A DNA stretch of 64,000 nucleotides from Nectonema munidae (lineage: Eukaryota > Nematomorpha > Nectonematoida > Nectonematidae), in assembly GCA_030549495.1 (NCBI GenBank), contig JAUIRK010001037.1:342501-406500 (forward strand). Reading direction: 5' to 3'. Below are positions 24,511 through 35,947 of the stretch, one piece after another. Within the stretch, counting starts at the first letter, position 1. Each line of letters begins with the position of its first letter. The translations under genes and the position numbers were made by a program. Under the pieces are notes generated by a model, which searched no databases, was not told where the DNA came from, and saw nothing but the letters and a program-made list of their open reading frames with translations.

Positions 24511-25237
24511 TAATGTAGTAATGTTCTGTAAAAAAATTTCAAAAAATAGCTGCATATTAGGTATATAGTAAAAATATACTTTTTTTTTTGTATATTTTGG
24601 GTTATAATACTTTCTACAATCATCTTGAGTGTGAAATATTTATTAAAAAAAAACGTATTATAAAATCTTTTGAAAATTTGTACGAGAGAAGGAACCAAGT
24701 TGAAAACTAATTAAAAAGAGAACATGTGATCAAAACAAATAATTAAAAAAAATATATGTATCTTGACTAAATGGAAGATCTGTCATGTTCTAATGAACTA
24801 AGAAGTGGTTTAATTATATAATATTAGATGCTTCAAAAAAGATTTTGACTGTGAAAAAGAAGTTCCTCTTTTACAAATGAAAAATATATAAATCTATAGC
24901 TTATCATCTAGGATTATAATTAACATTTAGCTAAGATGAGTAGGAAATCTGAAAATTTAGAATAGGTCAGATTTATCAAAAATGGCACAGATGCCAATAT
25001 GTGAGAATTTAATCACTATCAAGATATTTTTAATTTAAATTGAATTTGTCCATCTTTTTCCTTTTGCGTCAAAGAGATAATTTTTTAGATGAAGAACGTG
25101 GACAACTTTTTGTAATTGATCAATGAACATCATTGATGATTCATCAGAAAAAAACCTTTGAAATAAGATTGGTTGACAAATATTCAGGCCTGATAATAAA
25201 ATACACGATACTGATAAAAAAAGTCTAAGATCATCAA
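24511..25237. other. Non-repetitive interior of the piggyBac-ended element
   Basis: AT-rich, with no open frame resembling a transposase and no match to the rest of the window that I can see. Confidence 0.5.
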
Positions 25238-26850
25238 GATGATTCTTTAATCAGAATGCTTTGAGAGAGGAAAAAAGTAATTAAAAAAAATTTTCGAACA
25301 CACATTGAAAAATATAAATTTCTAATGAAATAAGAGCTACCAAAAAAGATCATCCTGGAATGAATAGCAAAATTACATAATGTAAATTATAATATGACGT
25401 AGAGACTACGAGCCGATAACGAATTAATATCCAAAAAGATGGAGGTCCTATCGAGTTACATAAGTTACTGTAGAATGAAATATTTTAAGTGAATTAAACA
25501 CCTAAAGTTGGTTTATTAAATAAATTAAGAAAATAATTACCAGAGAAATACTGCAAGTAGAAGTTATTTTTATGTTTATATATTTTACATTGATTTACAG
25601 GTTTAATCGATTTTTTTGACAGGTTCTATTGATTTCATAAAAAAAATGAACATCACCATTAAATTCTACTTATAAAAAAATTTTTATAAGAATAAAAATT
25701 TTAATTTTCACATGGGTTGTTATATTTAAATTATTTTGTCAGGTTTGACTAATTTTTATAAAAAAAAGGAATATAACCAGTAAACACAGCCTACTTGAAA
25801 ATTGGTATATGTGTGTAAAATGTCATACACGGTAAATTTCATCATTATTCTCTAATTTAAAAAACCGTCTAATCTTTTCTTTTTGGGAAAAATCAATTTT
25901 TTGACAGTTTTAATTGATTTTCATAAAAAATGAATATCACCACTGAATTACGCATGCTTAAAAATGGGTATATATGTGTAAAAAACTTTATATTATTACT
26001 TAGATAAAAAGTTTCTTTTTAAGATGAACTGTAATATATAAATCAATGCTTACTTTAATTGATTTTTATTAAAAAATGAATATCACCGCTGAATTCAGCA
26101 TGCTTGAAAATGGGTGTAAAAAACATTATATAATTATTTAGATAAAAAATTCATTTTTTGAGATGAGCTGTCATATGTAAATCACTTTTTTGACAGTTTT
26201 GAATGATTTTCATAAAAAATGAATATCACCACTGAATTCAGCATGCTTGAAAATGGGTATATATGTGTAAAAAACATTATATAATTATTTAGATAAGCTT
26301 CTTTTTCAGATGAGCTGTCACATTTAGATTTATTTTTTTAGAGTTTAATTGATTTTCATAAAAAATGAATATCACCACTGAATTCAGCATATTTGAAAAT
26401 GTAAAAAACTTTATATAATTATTTAGATAAAAAGTTTCTTTTTGAAATGAGCTGTCACATTTAGATCAATTTTTTGGCAGGTTTGATTGATTTTCATAAA
26501 AAATGAATATCACCACTGAATTCAGCATATTTGAAAATGGGTATACATGTGTAAAAAACTTTATATAATTATTTAGATAAAAAGTCCCTTTTTAAGATGA
26601 GCTGTCACATTTAGATCAATTTTTTAACAGGTTTAATTGATTTTCATAAAAAATAAATATCACCACTGAATTCAGCATATTTCAAAATGGGTATACATGT
26701 GTAGAAAACTTTATATAATTATTTAAATAAAGTTCTTTTTGAGATGAGCTATAAATATAAATCAATTTTGACAGGTTTGATTAATTTTGATAAAAAATGG
26801 ACATCACCACTGAATTCAGCATAGTTGAAATATATATGGAACATTAAAAA
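25238..26850 (-). mobile_element. Tandem-repeat-carrying element, copy 2 (inverted)
   Basis: Reverse complement of 7340-8614. The unique tail comes first (25238-25560, with GACTACGAGCCGATAACGAA) and then about eight tandem units to 26850. TGAGCTGTCA recurs at 26164, 26311, 26448 and 26598, so units are 137-150 bp. It has more units than copy 1. It sits wholly within the piggyBac-ended element. Confidence 0.8.
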
Positions 26851-27188
26851 TATTTATAAAAACTTATTAATATCTGAGAAAAATAGAGAGGGGGGGGGGG
26901 GGGTGGCAATTTACGCGAGGGACTATCTATATTTATTTAAATATATTTTATATACTATCTATATTTTATTTAATTAAAATTGTTTATATTATAATAATAA
27001 CTTAAAATATAATAATTATTATTTGTAAATAATACTAATATGTGTGGCCTGGCAATAAAATGTCTGACATAAAAAAATATATAACAATACTCTATTACCA
27101 GCGCTCCTTCAAACTTAAATATCTGTATATCTTTTTATTTTAAGCATTTATTTAATATTACAAAAAGTCCTACCGGCACTTACGCCCC
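26851..27188. other. Right interior of the element with a G14 run
   Basis: Contains a run of 14 G at 26890-26903, then highly AT-rich sequence. No coding signal. Confidence 0.6.
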
Positions 27189-27240
27189 CAGTACTTGAGC
27201 GGACAAATTTTGCCCAGCACTTGAGCGGACAAATTTAGCC
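27189..27240 (-). repeat. Subterminal 26-bp direct repeats of the piggyBac-type end
   Basis: Two adjacent 26-bp units (27189-27214 and 27215-27240), each CAG-ACTTGAGCGGACAAATTT followed by TGCC or AGCC. They abut the terminal inverted repeat, which itself begins as a third partial unit (CAGCACT). Such subterminal repeats are usual transposase-binding sites in piggyBac relatives; that role here is inferred. Confidence 0.7.
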
Positions 27241-27258
27241 CAGCACTAATAGGGTTAA

Positions 27259-27729
27259 CATGTATTTATGGGGATTAAAAATTTGTTTGCACCCTTTCAT
27301 GAAAATAGAATCCGACATATAAAAGGATCAATATGTAATTTACAAAACCTTTATTAACTTTCATCAAATATGAACGACCCTTCAACGATTGCAGATATCT
27401 GAGACCATTTATTCATTCAAAAAAGTTCAATGAACTTTTACTCAAAAAAAAGTACTCCAAAAATTAAAAAGTGACCTTATTTATTCCTTGAATTCGAAAA
27501 ATCTTAAATTTCTAACGTCATAGGAAGAGTCGTTCTTATGGCGATAATTATTTCAACCCATTAGATCCCATCTAAAGAATGAGTTAGCACTGTAAAATGT
27601 AAAAATTGGATTATTGGCGAAATAGTTAGGATTTTAAATTACACAAATGTATTTTAGAACAAATCTCGGTGCGCAAAATAGAAATTTACTTCTTTCTTCG
27701 CATACACCTTATCCCCAAGCTTTGGACCG
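27259..27729. other. Spacer, nothing recognised
   Basis: AT-rich. AACCCATTAGATCCCATC at about 27555 resembles the motif at 19125 but lacks a TTAA. Confidence 0.4.
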
Positions 27730-28115
27730 GTGGTCATAAACTCAAGTTTCCATTTTTTGCTTATCTTCCATATCACATTATTTTAGACTAATTTTCTTCA
27801 GTTTTGTATTCATTCCGTCTTCCCATCTTTTGAAGGTCGAACTATTCTTTTCCCCATAGTAAGATGTTCTGTTTGCGCAAAGCACCACTCTTTTCTTTTC
27901 CCATAACATGGCTATATCTGTGAATTTTGCTTCGCTCAATAATCACACTTAGGACTCTAGTTTTAACATTTTCTTTCACTTTACAAGTAATTTTCTCTTT
28001 TAATGTCTCCTAGCATTTTTCTTAACATACTATTACTCATTTCAGTCGTTGCAATGTTCCTTTCATCTTTTTTCTTCGAACTTCAACATTCAGCTCCATA
28101 TATCATCACTAGGGC
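27730..28115 (-). pseudogene. LINE C-terminal relic (RTE/CFDP2-like)
   Basis: In shifted minus-strand frames I read MIYGAEC, then KKKDERNIATTEM, then MLRKMLGD, then HRYSHVMGKEKSGALRKQN-like sequence and RPSKDGKTE. This is the post-reverse-transcriptase tail (YGSECW, AEMRMLRWM, RWYGHVMR) of endonuclease-type LINEs. The frames are broken several times. It may belong to the same LINE family as the endonuclease fragment at 6779, but is not part of that copy. Confidence 0.6.
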
Positions 28116-29159
28116 AAACAAAAATTGACCTAATTACTATAAAATTATTGACTTTAGGGGAAAAAAATATTGACTTTTAGAAAAAAAAATTGACTTTTTT
28201 AGAAATTGAAATTAGCGTAAAAAAATCTCCAAACCTGTCATAAATATGACAAAGTGTACTATTCTTAGATCTTTGGACAGACTCTTTGCATACAAAACAA
28301 AATTTTCTACGAAGAAAATCATACTGAAAAAGTAAAAAAAAAGAAATATTAAGGATCATTTTAAAATTTACTGAGTCAAAATATTTCAGGCGAAATTAAA
28401 CTCTAAGAAGCAAAAATTTCAACTCCTATCTCCCAAAAAACTTTTACTCTCTACTCCGACTCCTAATCAAAGATTTAAGAGTTAAGGCACCCTGCAACTT
28501 AGTCTAACTTAAATTTCGATTCCCAAATTTAACTCCAACAGTTTAATTTCGACTCTTGATTTTAATCTAAGCTAGTAAGGACAAACATATCATCAGTGCA
28601 GGATTAGAAAAATTTTCTATTTAAAAATAAAAAATAACAGTATTAACATTTGATAGTATTAATGTGAACACCGACAGTTTATCTTTTATAAAAAAATTTT
28701 AGGGTATTTTATTGAAGTTATTTTTGGAAAACTTTTGCTAATGAACGTTTAGCAATAACGTGTTAATTAAAAAAATGTAAGCTTGGACGGAATTTTAAAA
28801 TGTACTTTTAGTAAAATTTTATTTTTGGAACAAAAAATGATTATATTGTTGTATAAAGTAGTAGATATTTTATAGGCGTGGCATTAAAAATTTTTAGGGT
28901 TGGTAGGTAGGTTGCGTTTGCAAGATGTTTACAATCGCTGCGCTAAACTTTACTAATGCGAAAATCAAAACTTCTTTCAATTTTAAATCAACCTGCCATA
29001 ATTTTCGAAATTATCAAAAAATACACCTTTCAAAATATTAGTTTTTGTTCTAATTACTTTTAATCTTAAAAAATAAAAAAGTTTTGTACGTATTTTCGTC
29101 ATCTATAAATAAAATTTCGGCATATGTGTTTAAAGTTTAAAGACAAAAAAAAGTTTATT
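28116..29159. other. AT-rich stretch, no supported gene
   Basis: Only a short, low-complexity minus-strand frame at 28177-28359. No repeat shared with other parts of the window was recognised. Confidence 0.45.
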
Positions 29160-30480
29160 CTGACTCTATAACACTGATGTTTATGATTTAATGCTTAATC
29201 TGGCATTAAGTAGTATTAAAACAAAACTAAAAGAAATCAAGTGAGATCTATTTAAAAGAATATATTTAATTATATTCTTAAAAATTATAGATTCTATTTG
29301 TTCTGAAAATATTATAAGAGTGAATAGAATTATTTCTAGAATAGAAGTCATTAAAAAACCCTTCAATATGGTTGATAGAATTATAGAAAAAAATTGAGGA
29401 AACTAAATAGTTGATTTGGTATATGTTTAGATAGCCATCTTGAAAAATAACATTCATATTGATGTTCAAAAATAATCTGTGTTGGAGACAGTTTATTCTA
29501 CTCAAAAGCGTATAATTAGAAGATCTCCAGAGTATATTTGCATATTTTATATATATATGCATAATAAAGTACTTTGTTAACTTTTGGAGAAATAAATTTC
29601 CTAATTTTTCCGAGAATGCCAGAATACCGTGATATTTTGACAATAACAGACTTTATATGCAATATCCAAGAAAGTTTTTACGTCAAAATTACACGAAGAA
29701 AGCTAAAATGAGGTACCCTTATTAGGTGAAATTTATCAATTTTTAATGCAAGATCATTGAAAAAAGGTCTACAAGATAAAATCATATACTTACACTTATC
29801 ATAGTTTATATTCAACAAATTCATTTTTGTCCAAAGTGACACCATTTTAAGACAATCATTTACTTTACAATTTATTGAATCATTTTCAGCCATTTTAAAC
29901 AACAAAGTAACATCATCAGCGTAGATATACGCTGTACATTTTTTTGAAAGAAAAGAAGGCAAATCATTAATGAAGAGAACAAACAACAACGGACCAAGAA
30001 TTAATTCTTGTGAAACTCCTTTGACATGATAAACTGATGAAAAAGAGTTATTATGAGAAATAAAAAAGTAAATTTTTAATCTCATCATTTTTTTCTAGAG
30101 GTTTAAATTGAAAAAGCTACTAAATGGTTCAGAAGAAAATATCTTATGATTGTTTTAACTTTTGTATGTTCATGTCCAGCTGCATCTGATTTATGAGTAT
30201 GTATGATTTTAAACTGCCAGGTATAAATTTAAAAATGCTAGATGATAAAGAATGGTAACAAAATAGAAATCATAGCGAACTCCACTCAGCTAGAAAACGC
30301 TTCTTTGTTAAATTGAAAAAAAAATAAGAATTCCCATAGAAGATATTTTGAAGAATAACATGATGATCAAATAGAACTTTGACTTTGAAAGACCATTCTA
30401 TAATTAGTTTATGTAGTAACTTTGAAATGGTTAATCCTTGGAAAAATGTCAACAAAAGAAAGCTTTTGCCTTCAAAGACC
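29160..30480 (-). pseudogene. LINE reverse transcriptase relic (CR1/L2-like)
   Basis: Reading down the minus strand: LTISKLLHKLIIEW and a degraded block (30455-30270); then an open segment 30088-29678 with GPLLFVLFINDLP and YIYADDVTLL, the catalytic YADD box of LINE reverse transcriptases, and WTKMNLLNINYDKCKYMILS (thumb region); then VPHFSFLRVILT, which aligns with the FLGVILTENLSW block. A second frame 29643-29278 gives KYHGILAFSEKLGNLFLQKL and NCLQHRLF (the post-RT YCNIVWG segment), and 29366-29181 supplies the last conserved stretch. At least three frame breaks separate these pieces. The endonuclease part is missing. Confidence 0.85.
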
Positions 30481-31771
30481 TAATTTGGTGAATCTTATAA
30501 TAAATGCATAGAAGGCGTGGATATTTGTAGATAGAAGTTTAGCTGTTTTTAGAACATCTATTAAAGGAAAAAAAACCATACAATAACAGTTGTGCAAATA
30601 TTGCTAAAAATCACATAAATCAGTTACTGATACAAGACTTCTTCTAATCGATCATATTTCTATATCTTGTCAAGTTAGTATTTGTGTACTTTGTAAAAAA
30701 AATTGCAGAATTGCATGTAAAAATTGTAAAAAACAATAGAATATAAAAATAATTTACAAAAATATCACTAGGATTAATTTTCTTAGTTAAAATATATCCT
30801 GTCCTAAATATTATTTTTATTTTTTAAATAAAATTTCAGTTTAAGTCCGACCACTACATTTGTATGGTGTTTTTTTATTTTAAAATACGATAAATAAACT
30901 TTTCACAAATAGTTAAAAATACTGAGGAAGGATATAAAAAATATGAGACAAAACATAAAATATTTGTTTCTTTTCGTCTAATAAAGGTTAAATATTTTGT
31001 AATCTATATATTATAATTATTATTAATATTATTATATTTATTGTAATCAATAAATTCTTCTTTTTAAAAGACAATTTTTTTATTGGTTATATAAGATAAA
31101 CTTTGGAAAAATATAGGATGGTTAGAAAATATAATGTAATTTCATTCATTGAATTTTGAAAAGCTTGTCACATGTTTTACATTTAAAGAATTGCAATATA
31201 AAATTAAAATAATATATCGATTATAAAAAAGTTATTTAAAATGTTTAATTTATTCCTTCTTTATATCATGTTGGGTGGTTAAAAAATATTAATTTCGTAA
31301 ATTTGGTTTCGAAATCTCAACAGGAGTCAACCAATCATAATTTTAGTCACTATCTTCCTAAACCTCTAAGTAAGGGATAAAGATGATAAACAAACTTTCA
31401 TATTTTATTGACTATAGCCCTAACAAGGGCCAAAATCGTCAAAATTATTGGATGGCGAAATTTTTTTGCAATTTTCAAAATTAGTGGTCTGAAAATACCA
31501 CCGGAGACCAAATATTGAAGCAATCCTTTAAAATAGAGTATATACAGCGCATACGTAAATTTATAAGATTACTTTATATTTTTTTAATAAAATTATGAAA
31601 TTTAAAAACTATACTTCCAGCGAAAATATTTTAATTACATAACGCTAGACTTACCATACGTCTCGGTTTAGCTTGCGCAGTCCCTGTTTTAAGGCCTTGT
31701 CCTGTCGTCCCGACTGGACGATGGAAAACGCCAGATTAAACCCTTCAACCAGCTAACAAGGCCCTACAGGT
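30481..31771. other. AT-rich stretch ending in a GC-rich patch
   Basis: No gene seen. From about 31645 to 31771 the composition becomes GC-richer, with AAGGCCTTGTCC and later AACAAGGCCCTACAGG, which are partly complementary and could fold. I cannot assign it; it abuts the hAT relic. Confidence 0.4.
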
Positions 31772-32831
31772 CAGTAGCGTCTCGTGAAGAAGTGCTGTGG
31801 TGCTACAGCACCACTAATTTTTTTCTGCTTCCCCTACTAATGAACTGTTAACATATTTAACATTCATATTACAAGGTTCAGTTTACAATATTTTTTTGAC
31901 TAAACGGTTTGGTTATCTATATTCCAATCTAAATGGTTGGTTTTCTAATAATTACAAATGGCATTGAAAGCATGATTAAAAATTATAGTTAGGTTTAGCA
32001 TTTTAATTGGTTGAAGCCACGAGCCACCACTGCTACAGCTATATAAACTTATTTTGCAAAAAAACATTTTCTGATTTTATTGAATTAGGCTAGGTATTCT
32101 GAAAATAGCAGTAAGTAATTTTTCTTGATCTAACAGTTTATCCTACTAATTTAGCCTTCAATTTAAATCTTGCTAAAATTATTGTGCTTATTTAGAATTT
32201 ATCTTAAAATGCCTAAAAGAAAATGCAATTTCATCAGTGATATTAAAGACACTATCAATTAAGAAAAACTGTTGATAGCAAAGTTCTTTGCAATTATTGT
32301 CAATAAGTTTTTTCAATTAGCCATGGTGGACGCTTATATATTAAAGACCACTTTGAAACCAAGAAACACAAATCTTCTCTTGAGACAATAATGTCGTCAT
32401 TTCGTGTGACAAACTTCTTCAAAGCTGATTTTGTTGAGTCTCTACTCTTAGCAGCGAAAGAAGCTATTTAATAAAAGCATATTTCCGAATGTTGCAAGGA
32501 AGATAGCTGGCAGAAAGCATCTCTTGAACAGAAATGGGTCTAGATATTTAAAAAATTTGAAGAAAAAGACATAATTAAGGTTTTAAAAAGTTAATTGAAT
32601 TTATACTTTGTTTACCTTGAACATCAGCTCCTGTTGAGAGAATTTTTTCCATCATGAATAACATGTGGTCTGATCAAAGAAGTAAAATGCTGGAGCAGAA
32701 TGTGAAAGCCTTTACAAAAATATCAATAATTTTTTTATATAATAATAAAAGATTTACTTAGGTTTCGGTAAAATGTCTGTACATTTCGTTGTTTCTTTTT
32801 CTTGTCCTCGGTGGTTATTTCCAGACCACTG
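31772..32831 (+). pseudogene. Deleted hAT transposon copy
   Basis: The left end CAGTAGCGTCTCGTG and inverted right end CAGTGGTCTGGAAAT share CAGT-G. From ATG 32209 the sequence reads MPKRKCNFISDIKDT, and after frame changes SKVLCNYC, ISHGGR, YIKDHFETKKHKSSLETIMS, a BED-type zinc-finger N-terminus of hAT transposases. The C-terminal dimerisation block APVERIFSIMNNMWSDQRSK, then MLEQNVKAF, is at 32625-32715. The catalytic core between them is deleted and the frame is broken, so the copy is dead. Confidence 0.8.
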
Positions 32832-33536
32832 ATAAAAAATATATATAATATAGAAAAAAAGCAAAATCTTGAAGATATTAAATATTTTGTTTGAATATAG
32901 AAGATATTCTATAGCTTGGGGAAAAAACGTGGCTTCACATTTGAATTTCTCATAATTGGGAATTAGTTAAGGAAGAGTATTAGAATCGATGCAATAATTT
33001 TTTTGTTGCCCAGTTCTTTATTGTTCTTTATACACAGCCTGGAAGAACTTCTATCTGTTTTCACTACAAATTCGTTATCAGCTTTTAGTCTGTTCTCGTG
33101 TTCCTAAATTTTGTTTTTTTGTCCTCTTTGAAATTTGCAGGGAAAAGGTATTAGTTCTCGATTTTCGGAGAATCAGCAACTTTTTAAATTTGCTTTAAAA
33201 ATTTGAGTAAGGAGAATGTTAGGAAAAAACTTGGTGATAAGGTGTAGACAAAGAAGAAGAAGAATGTCAGATTAAGGAATAACTTCATAAATGAATTTCA
33301 ATCTGAAAAATCTCATAATTTATCGGTAAACTTTTTACGACTAAATGTTAAAGTAGAAGTTATGAAAGATGAAGATTCTGTCAAATTCTTGTAAAACCTA
33401 TTTTGAGGTGATTTTTTAGCGTGATAAAAAGCAAATTAACTTAATCTGTTTGTCTAAATCTGATCGATGATTATCGGATCAATTTGTTAAAATATCTAGA
33501 TCTATATAAGTACAAAATTTACAGAAGTGAGAGAGC
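32832..33536. other. Spacer, nothing firm
   Basis: ACAAATTCGTTATCAGCTTT at 33065 resembles ACAAATTCGTTATCGGCTCG at 8419 in the tail of the tandem-repeat element, possibly an eroded fragment of it. No gene. Confidence 0.35.
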
Positions 33537-34409
33537 CAGGTTTGCCAACTATTTTTCAGACTTTATATGTAAATTTGTCTAAAAATATCTATAAAAAAAA
33601 TTTTATATGTGAAAAAATTATCTAAAATATTTAGTCTCAATCCATTACGAATATAAGAAAAAAAGACTATTTTTCATTTCTTTATTTAAACTAAAAAACC
33701 TAAACATCAAAATTCAATGAAAAAAGATCAATTTCATCTTTTTCGAAGTAAGTTTGTACGCTTTCTTCATCGTTATTTTTATAGCCAAGAAGTGCAAAAA
33801 ATGCACATTCGACAATTTCTTTGAAAGGATTTTCTTCTGATGAATATTTGTATTGAAAAACTTCTTTCCAGAATTCATCAGTTTTGCAAAACTTACAAAA
33901 GGCTTTTTTTCATCCTCAGGAACAACAATAATCCATTTTTTTAAGAGAGGAATCATGCAACCACCATTTTCTGATTTTTTGAGTATATTTTATTTTAGGC
34001 ATTTATACTAATTTCTGAAAAAAAGATAATTTTTTTATTCATTAAAGTATTTCCATAATAACAGTGCTCTAAAGAGAAAACAAATCTATTATAGATAATT
34101 TGACATAAAAATTATTCAGTTTTTTGAAATCAAAAAAAACAATACATACAAAGCTTTTTATTTTAAAATAAAAAAAGATTAGAAGGAAAACCAAAATAAA
34201 GTTGGAAAAACTGAGTTCAATTTTTAAAAATGAAGAAAAAACAGCATTTTAGATTGAAAAATCTAAAAAAAAAAGCCCCAAAAGGAAAAATATATAGAAC
34301 TATGAAAAAATATCTAAAAAGGGTTTATATCCAAAAAACAAATTTTTACATCTAAGAGAACTTAAAATTATCTAAATTTAGATATAAAATATCCAAATTG
34401 GCAACCCTG
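33537..34409 (-). mobile_element. Short hAT element with zinc-finger remnant
   Basis: The ends are CAGGTTTGCCAACT and, inverted at the right, CAGGGTTGCCAATT, a typical hAT terminal repeat. On the minus strand a frame from ATG 34002 to 33700 reads MPKIKYTQKIRKWWLHDSSL, and after one frame change KKWIIVVPEDEKKAFCKFCK, the W...C-x2-C start of a BED zinc finger. It then runs to a stop shortly after FFALLGYKNN. The remainder of the transposase is absent. Flanking 8-mers do not match, so the insertion is old or rearranged. Confidence 0.7.
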
Positions 34410-35500
34410 TCAATGATCGTCAGTGACTGTCGTGAGGTGTTGTGAAGAGAGACAAAAGTGACAGAAATACTAACACAGGCGAGTTGGAGAGAGCAGTGCG
34501 ACTCACGCTCAAAGCGCGAATTTGGCAGTGTAGAGACAGCTCAAAGGGTAAATTGACATGATTTTTATTATTATTATATAGCTCTCATGCATCGTCTGTA
34601 AAATATGTTCGATATGAATTTCAGAGCAGCTTGGCTGATGTTTGATTCGAAAGTGTGCATTCCCTCTTTTATTCTCTTATCTTACATTATCATGTATTCG
34701 AATGATCATTACATTATGTAATAATAATGTAAAATTTTTATTACATTATATAAAATTTAAGATATATTTTTTTATCAAGATTTCTTAGAATAGTTGGCAA
34801 TGTTTTTATACTTCGCTTAAAGGCGACTAGACTTTATAGCAATAGACCTTTTTTAGCGACTTACGCTAAAAGCGCGAATTTGGCAGTGCGAAGGCAGCTC
34901 AAAGAGTAAATTGACATTATTTACGATTGGCAATAAATGGCCTAGAACATTGAGCAAACAGTGATGCGAAAATCTATTTGTATCACATGTGTAGTATAGT
35001 AAGTAACACATGAAGGAAGTAAAGAGCGGTAAGCTCAAAGAGTTAGGGAGAGAGAGAGAGAGGATAAACCTTCATGACTGTCATCTATAAGATTGATTGA
35101 AGTGTGCTAGGATTGCCGATGATTCTCCTTCCTAGAACAACCTTTTCTGGCAACCTTTTCAGAGTGAGTGCCAGATGAGACTTTTAGAAGGAGATCGCGG
35201 GCTGGAGTAAAAAACGAAATCTCAGAATTACTATATTTTGTATAAAACATTGATTACATGTAAAATTACATCAATTTTATCAATTTATCATTGATTTTGT
35301 ATATTGATTGAAAAAAAAGTATAATACATGAATAAATTATTCAAAAATTGCATTGAACACTCTACAAATCCATGAGATTGCTGGTGCTGTTTGACATGAA
35401 GAAGTATTTCTATGTCTGGCTCGATGGTTGAGGAAATTTATTTATTTGAAAACTTAAAATTTATTGGAATTTATCTACTTTTACTGGGAAGTCCGCGCGC
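34410..35500. other. Region with a 60-bp direct repeat, no gene
   Basis: About 60 bp (AAAGCGCGAATTTGGCAGTG, then CAGCTCAAAG and TAAATTGACAT) occurs at about 34505-34565 and again at 34863-34922, offset 358 bp, with a few differences. A (GA)n tract lies at 35045-35062. I could not assign the repeat to an element. Confidence 0.6.
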
Positions 35501-35504
35501 CGGA

Positions 35505-35594
35505 TTGCAATAATAAAGCCTAGCAGGGTGGCGGGCCGGACGATAAGCCTTCGGGGCCGAATGTGGCCCGCGGGCCGGAGGTTGCCCGCCCCTC
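35505..35594. mobile_element. GC-rich hAT-like right end
   Basis: GGGCCGGA, then GGGGCCGAATGTGGCCCGCG, then GGAGGTTGCCCGCCCCT is the reverse of the very common GGGTGGGCAACCTCCGGCCC-type end of non-autonomous hAT elements. No left end was identified. Confidence 0.55.
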
Positions 35595-35599
35595 TAGAA

Positions 35600-35772
35600 C
35601 CAAAAAATTGGCAATTATCTTTTCAATTACAATTACATTTTCAATTACAAGGCAAATTACAATTATAATTTCATTTATGTCACCAATTTTTTTTTAATTT
35701 CAATTACAATTACGGTGTAATTGTAATTAATTTTCAATTACGCAATTATAATTATAATTGACCTCAACCCTG
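35600..35772. mobile_element. AATTAC-rich miniature element end
   Basis: Repeated ATTACAATTAC words in both orientations end at CCTCAACCCTG (inverted: CAGGGTTGAGG). This is the layout of AT-rich miniature hAT-type elements. The left boundary is unclear. Confidence 0.45.
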
Positions 35773-35828
35773 CTTGTAAGATTATGTTTGTTTAAATAAA
35801 GATGATCAGTACCGCAATAATTTTGCTC

Positions 35829-35834
35829 TATAAA
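35829..35834 (+). promoter_or_regulatory. Candidate TATA box
   Basis: TATAAA lies 114 bp before ATG 35948, in TGCTCTATAAAGGC. A start site about 30 bp downstream (near 35860) would give a 5' leader of about 90 nt for the gene at 35948. Confidence 0.5.
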
Positions 35835-35947
35835 GGCTTTCGTTCTGATACTATTTATAAACATTGCATTTGACTTTTCATTTTAGATTAATTGTAGAAA
35901 TATGGGTGAATGATTTTTTATTGGCTGTCACGTTTTACATACTTGAA

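Larger units (their letters stand above)
22058..27254. mobile_element. piggyBac-ended, satellite-filled element, 5,197 bp
   Basis: TTAA (22054-22057) followed by CCCTATTAGTGCTG at the left, and CAGCACTAATAGGG followed by TTAA (27255-27258) at the right: a perfect 14-bp terminal inverted repeat with the TTAA duplication and the CCC...GGG termini known for piggyBac transposons. The right end carries two 26-bp subterminal direct repeats. Beyond the inverted repeat the two ends differ, which is also usual for piggyBac. I see no transposase frame inside. Instead the element holds a 151-bp satellite array (22430-24510), AT-rich sequence, and an inverted copy of the tandem-repeat element (25238-26850). 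It is presumably non-autonomous, mobilised by a transposase encoded elsewhere, or an older element that later gained the repeats. Confidence 0.75.

Noticed and set aside
12442-27254. A single 14.8-kb element from the 12442 end to the 27254 end
   Set aside because: The 22058 end pairs perfectly with 27254, both with TTAA. The 12442 end duplicates the right-type subterminal sequence, so it more likely belongs to a separate, truncated copy.
31645-31771. tRNA or tRNA-derived SINE in the GC-rich patch
   Set aside because: No A-box/B-box pair or cloverleaf could be traced by eye.
34505-34922. Long terminal repeats of an LTR retroelement
   Set aside because: The direct repeats are only about 60 bp, lack TG...CA ends and have no coding sequence between. 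No LTR element or capsid/envelope-bearing element was recognised anywhere in the window.
35864-35947. 28-codon N-terminal extension of the unknown gene
   Set aside because: There is no ATG in the extension, and it overlaps the expected 5' leader downstream of the TATA box.
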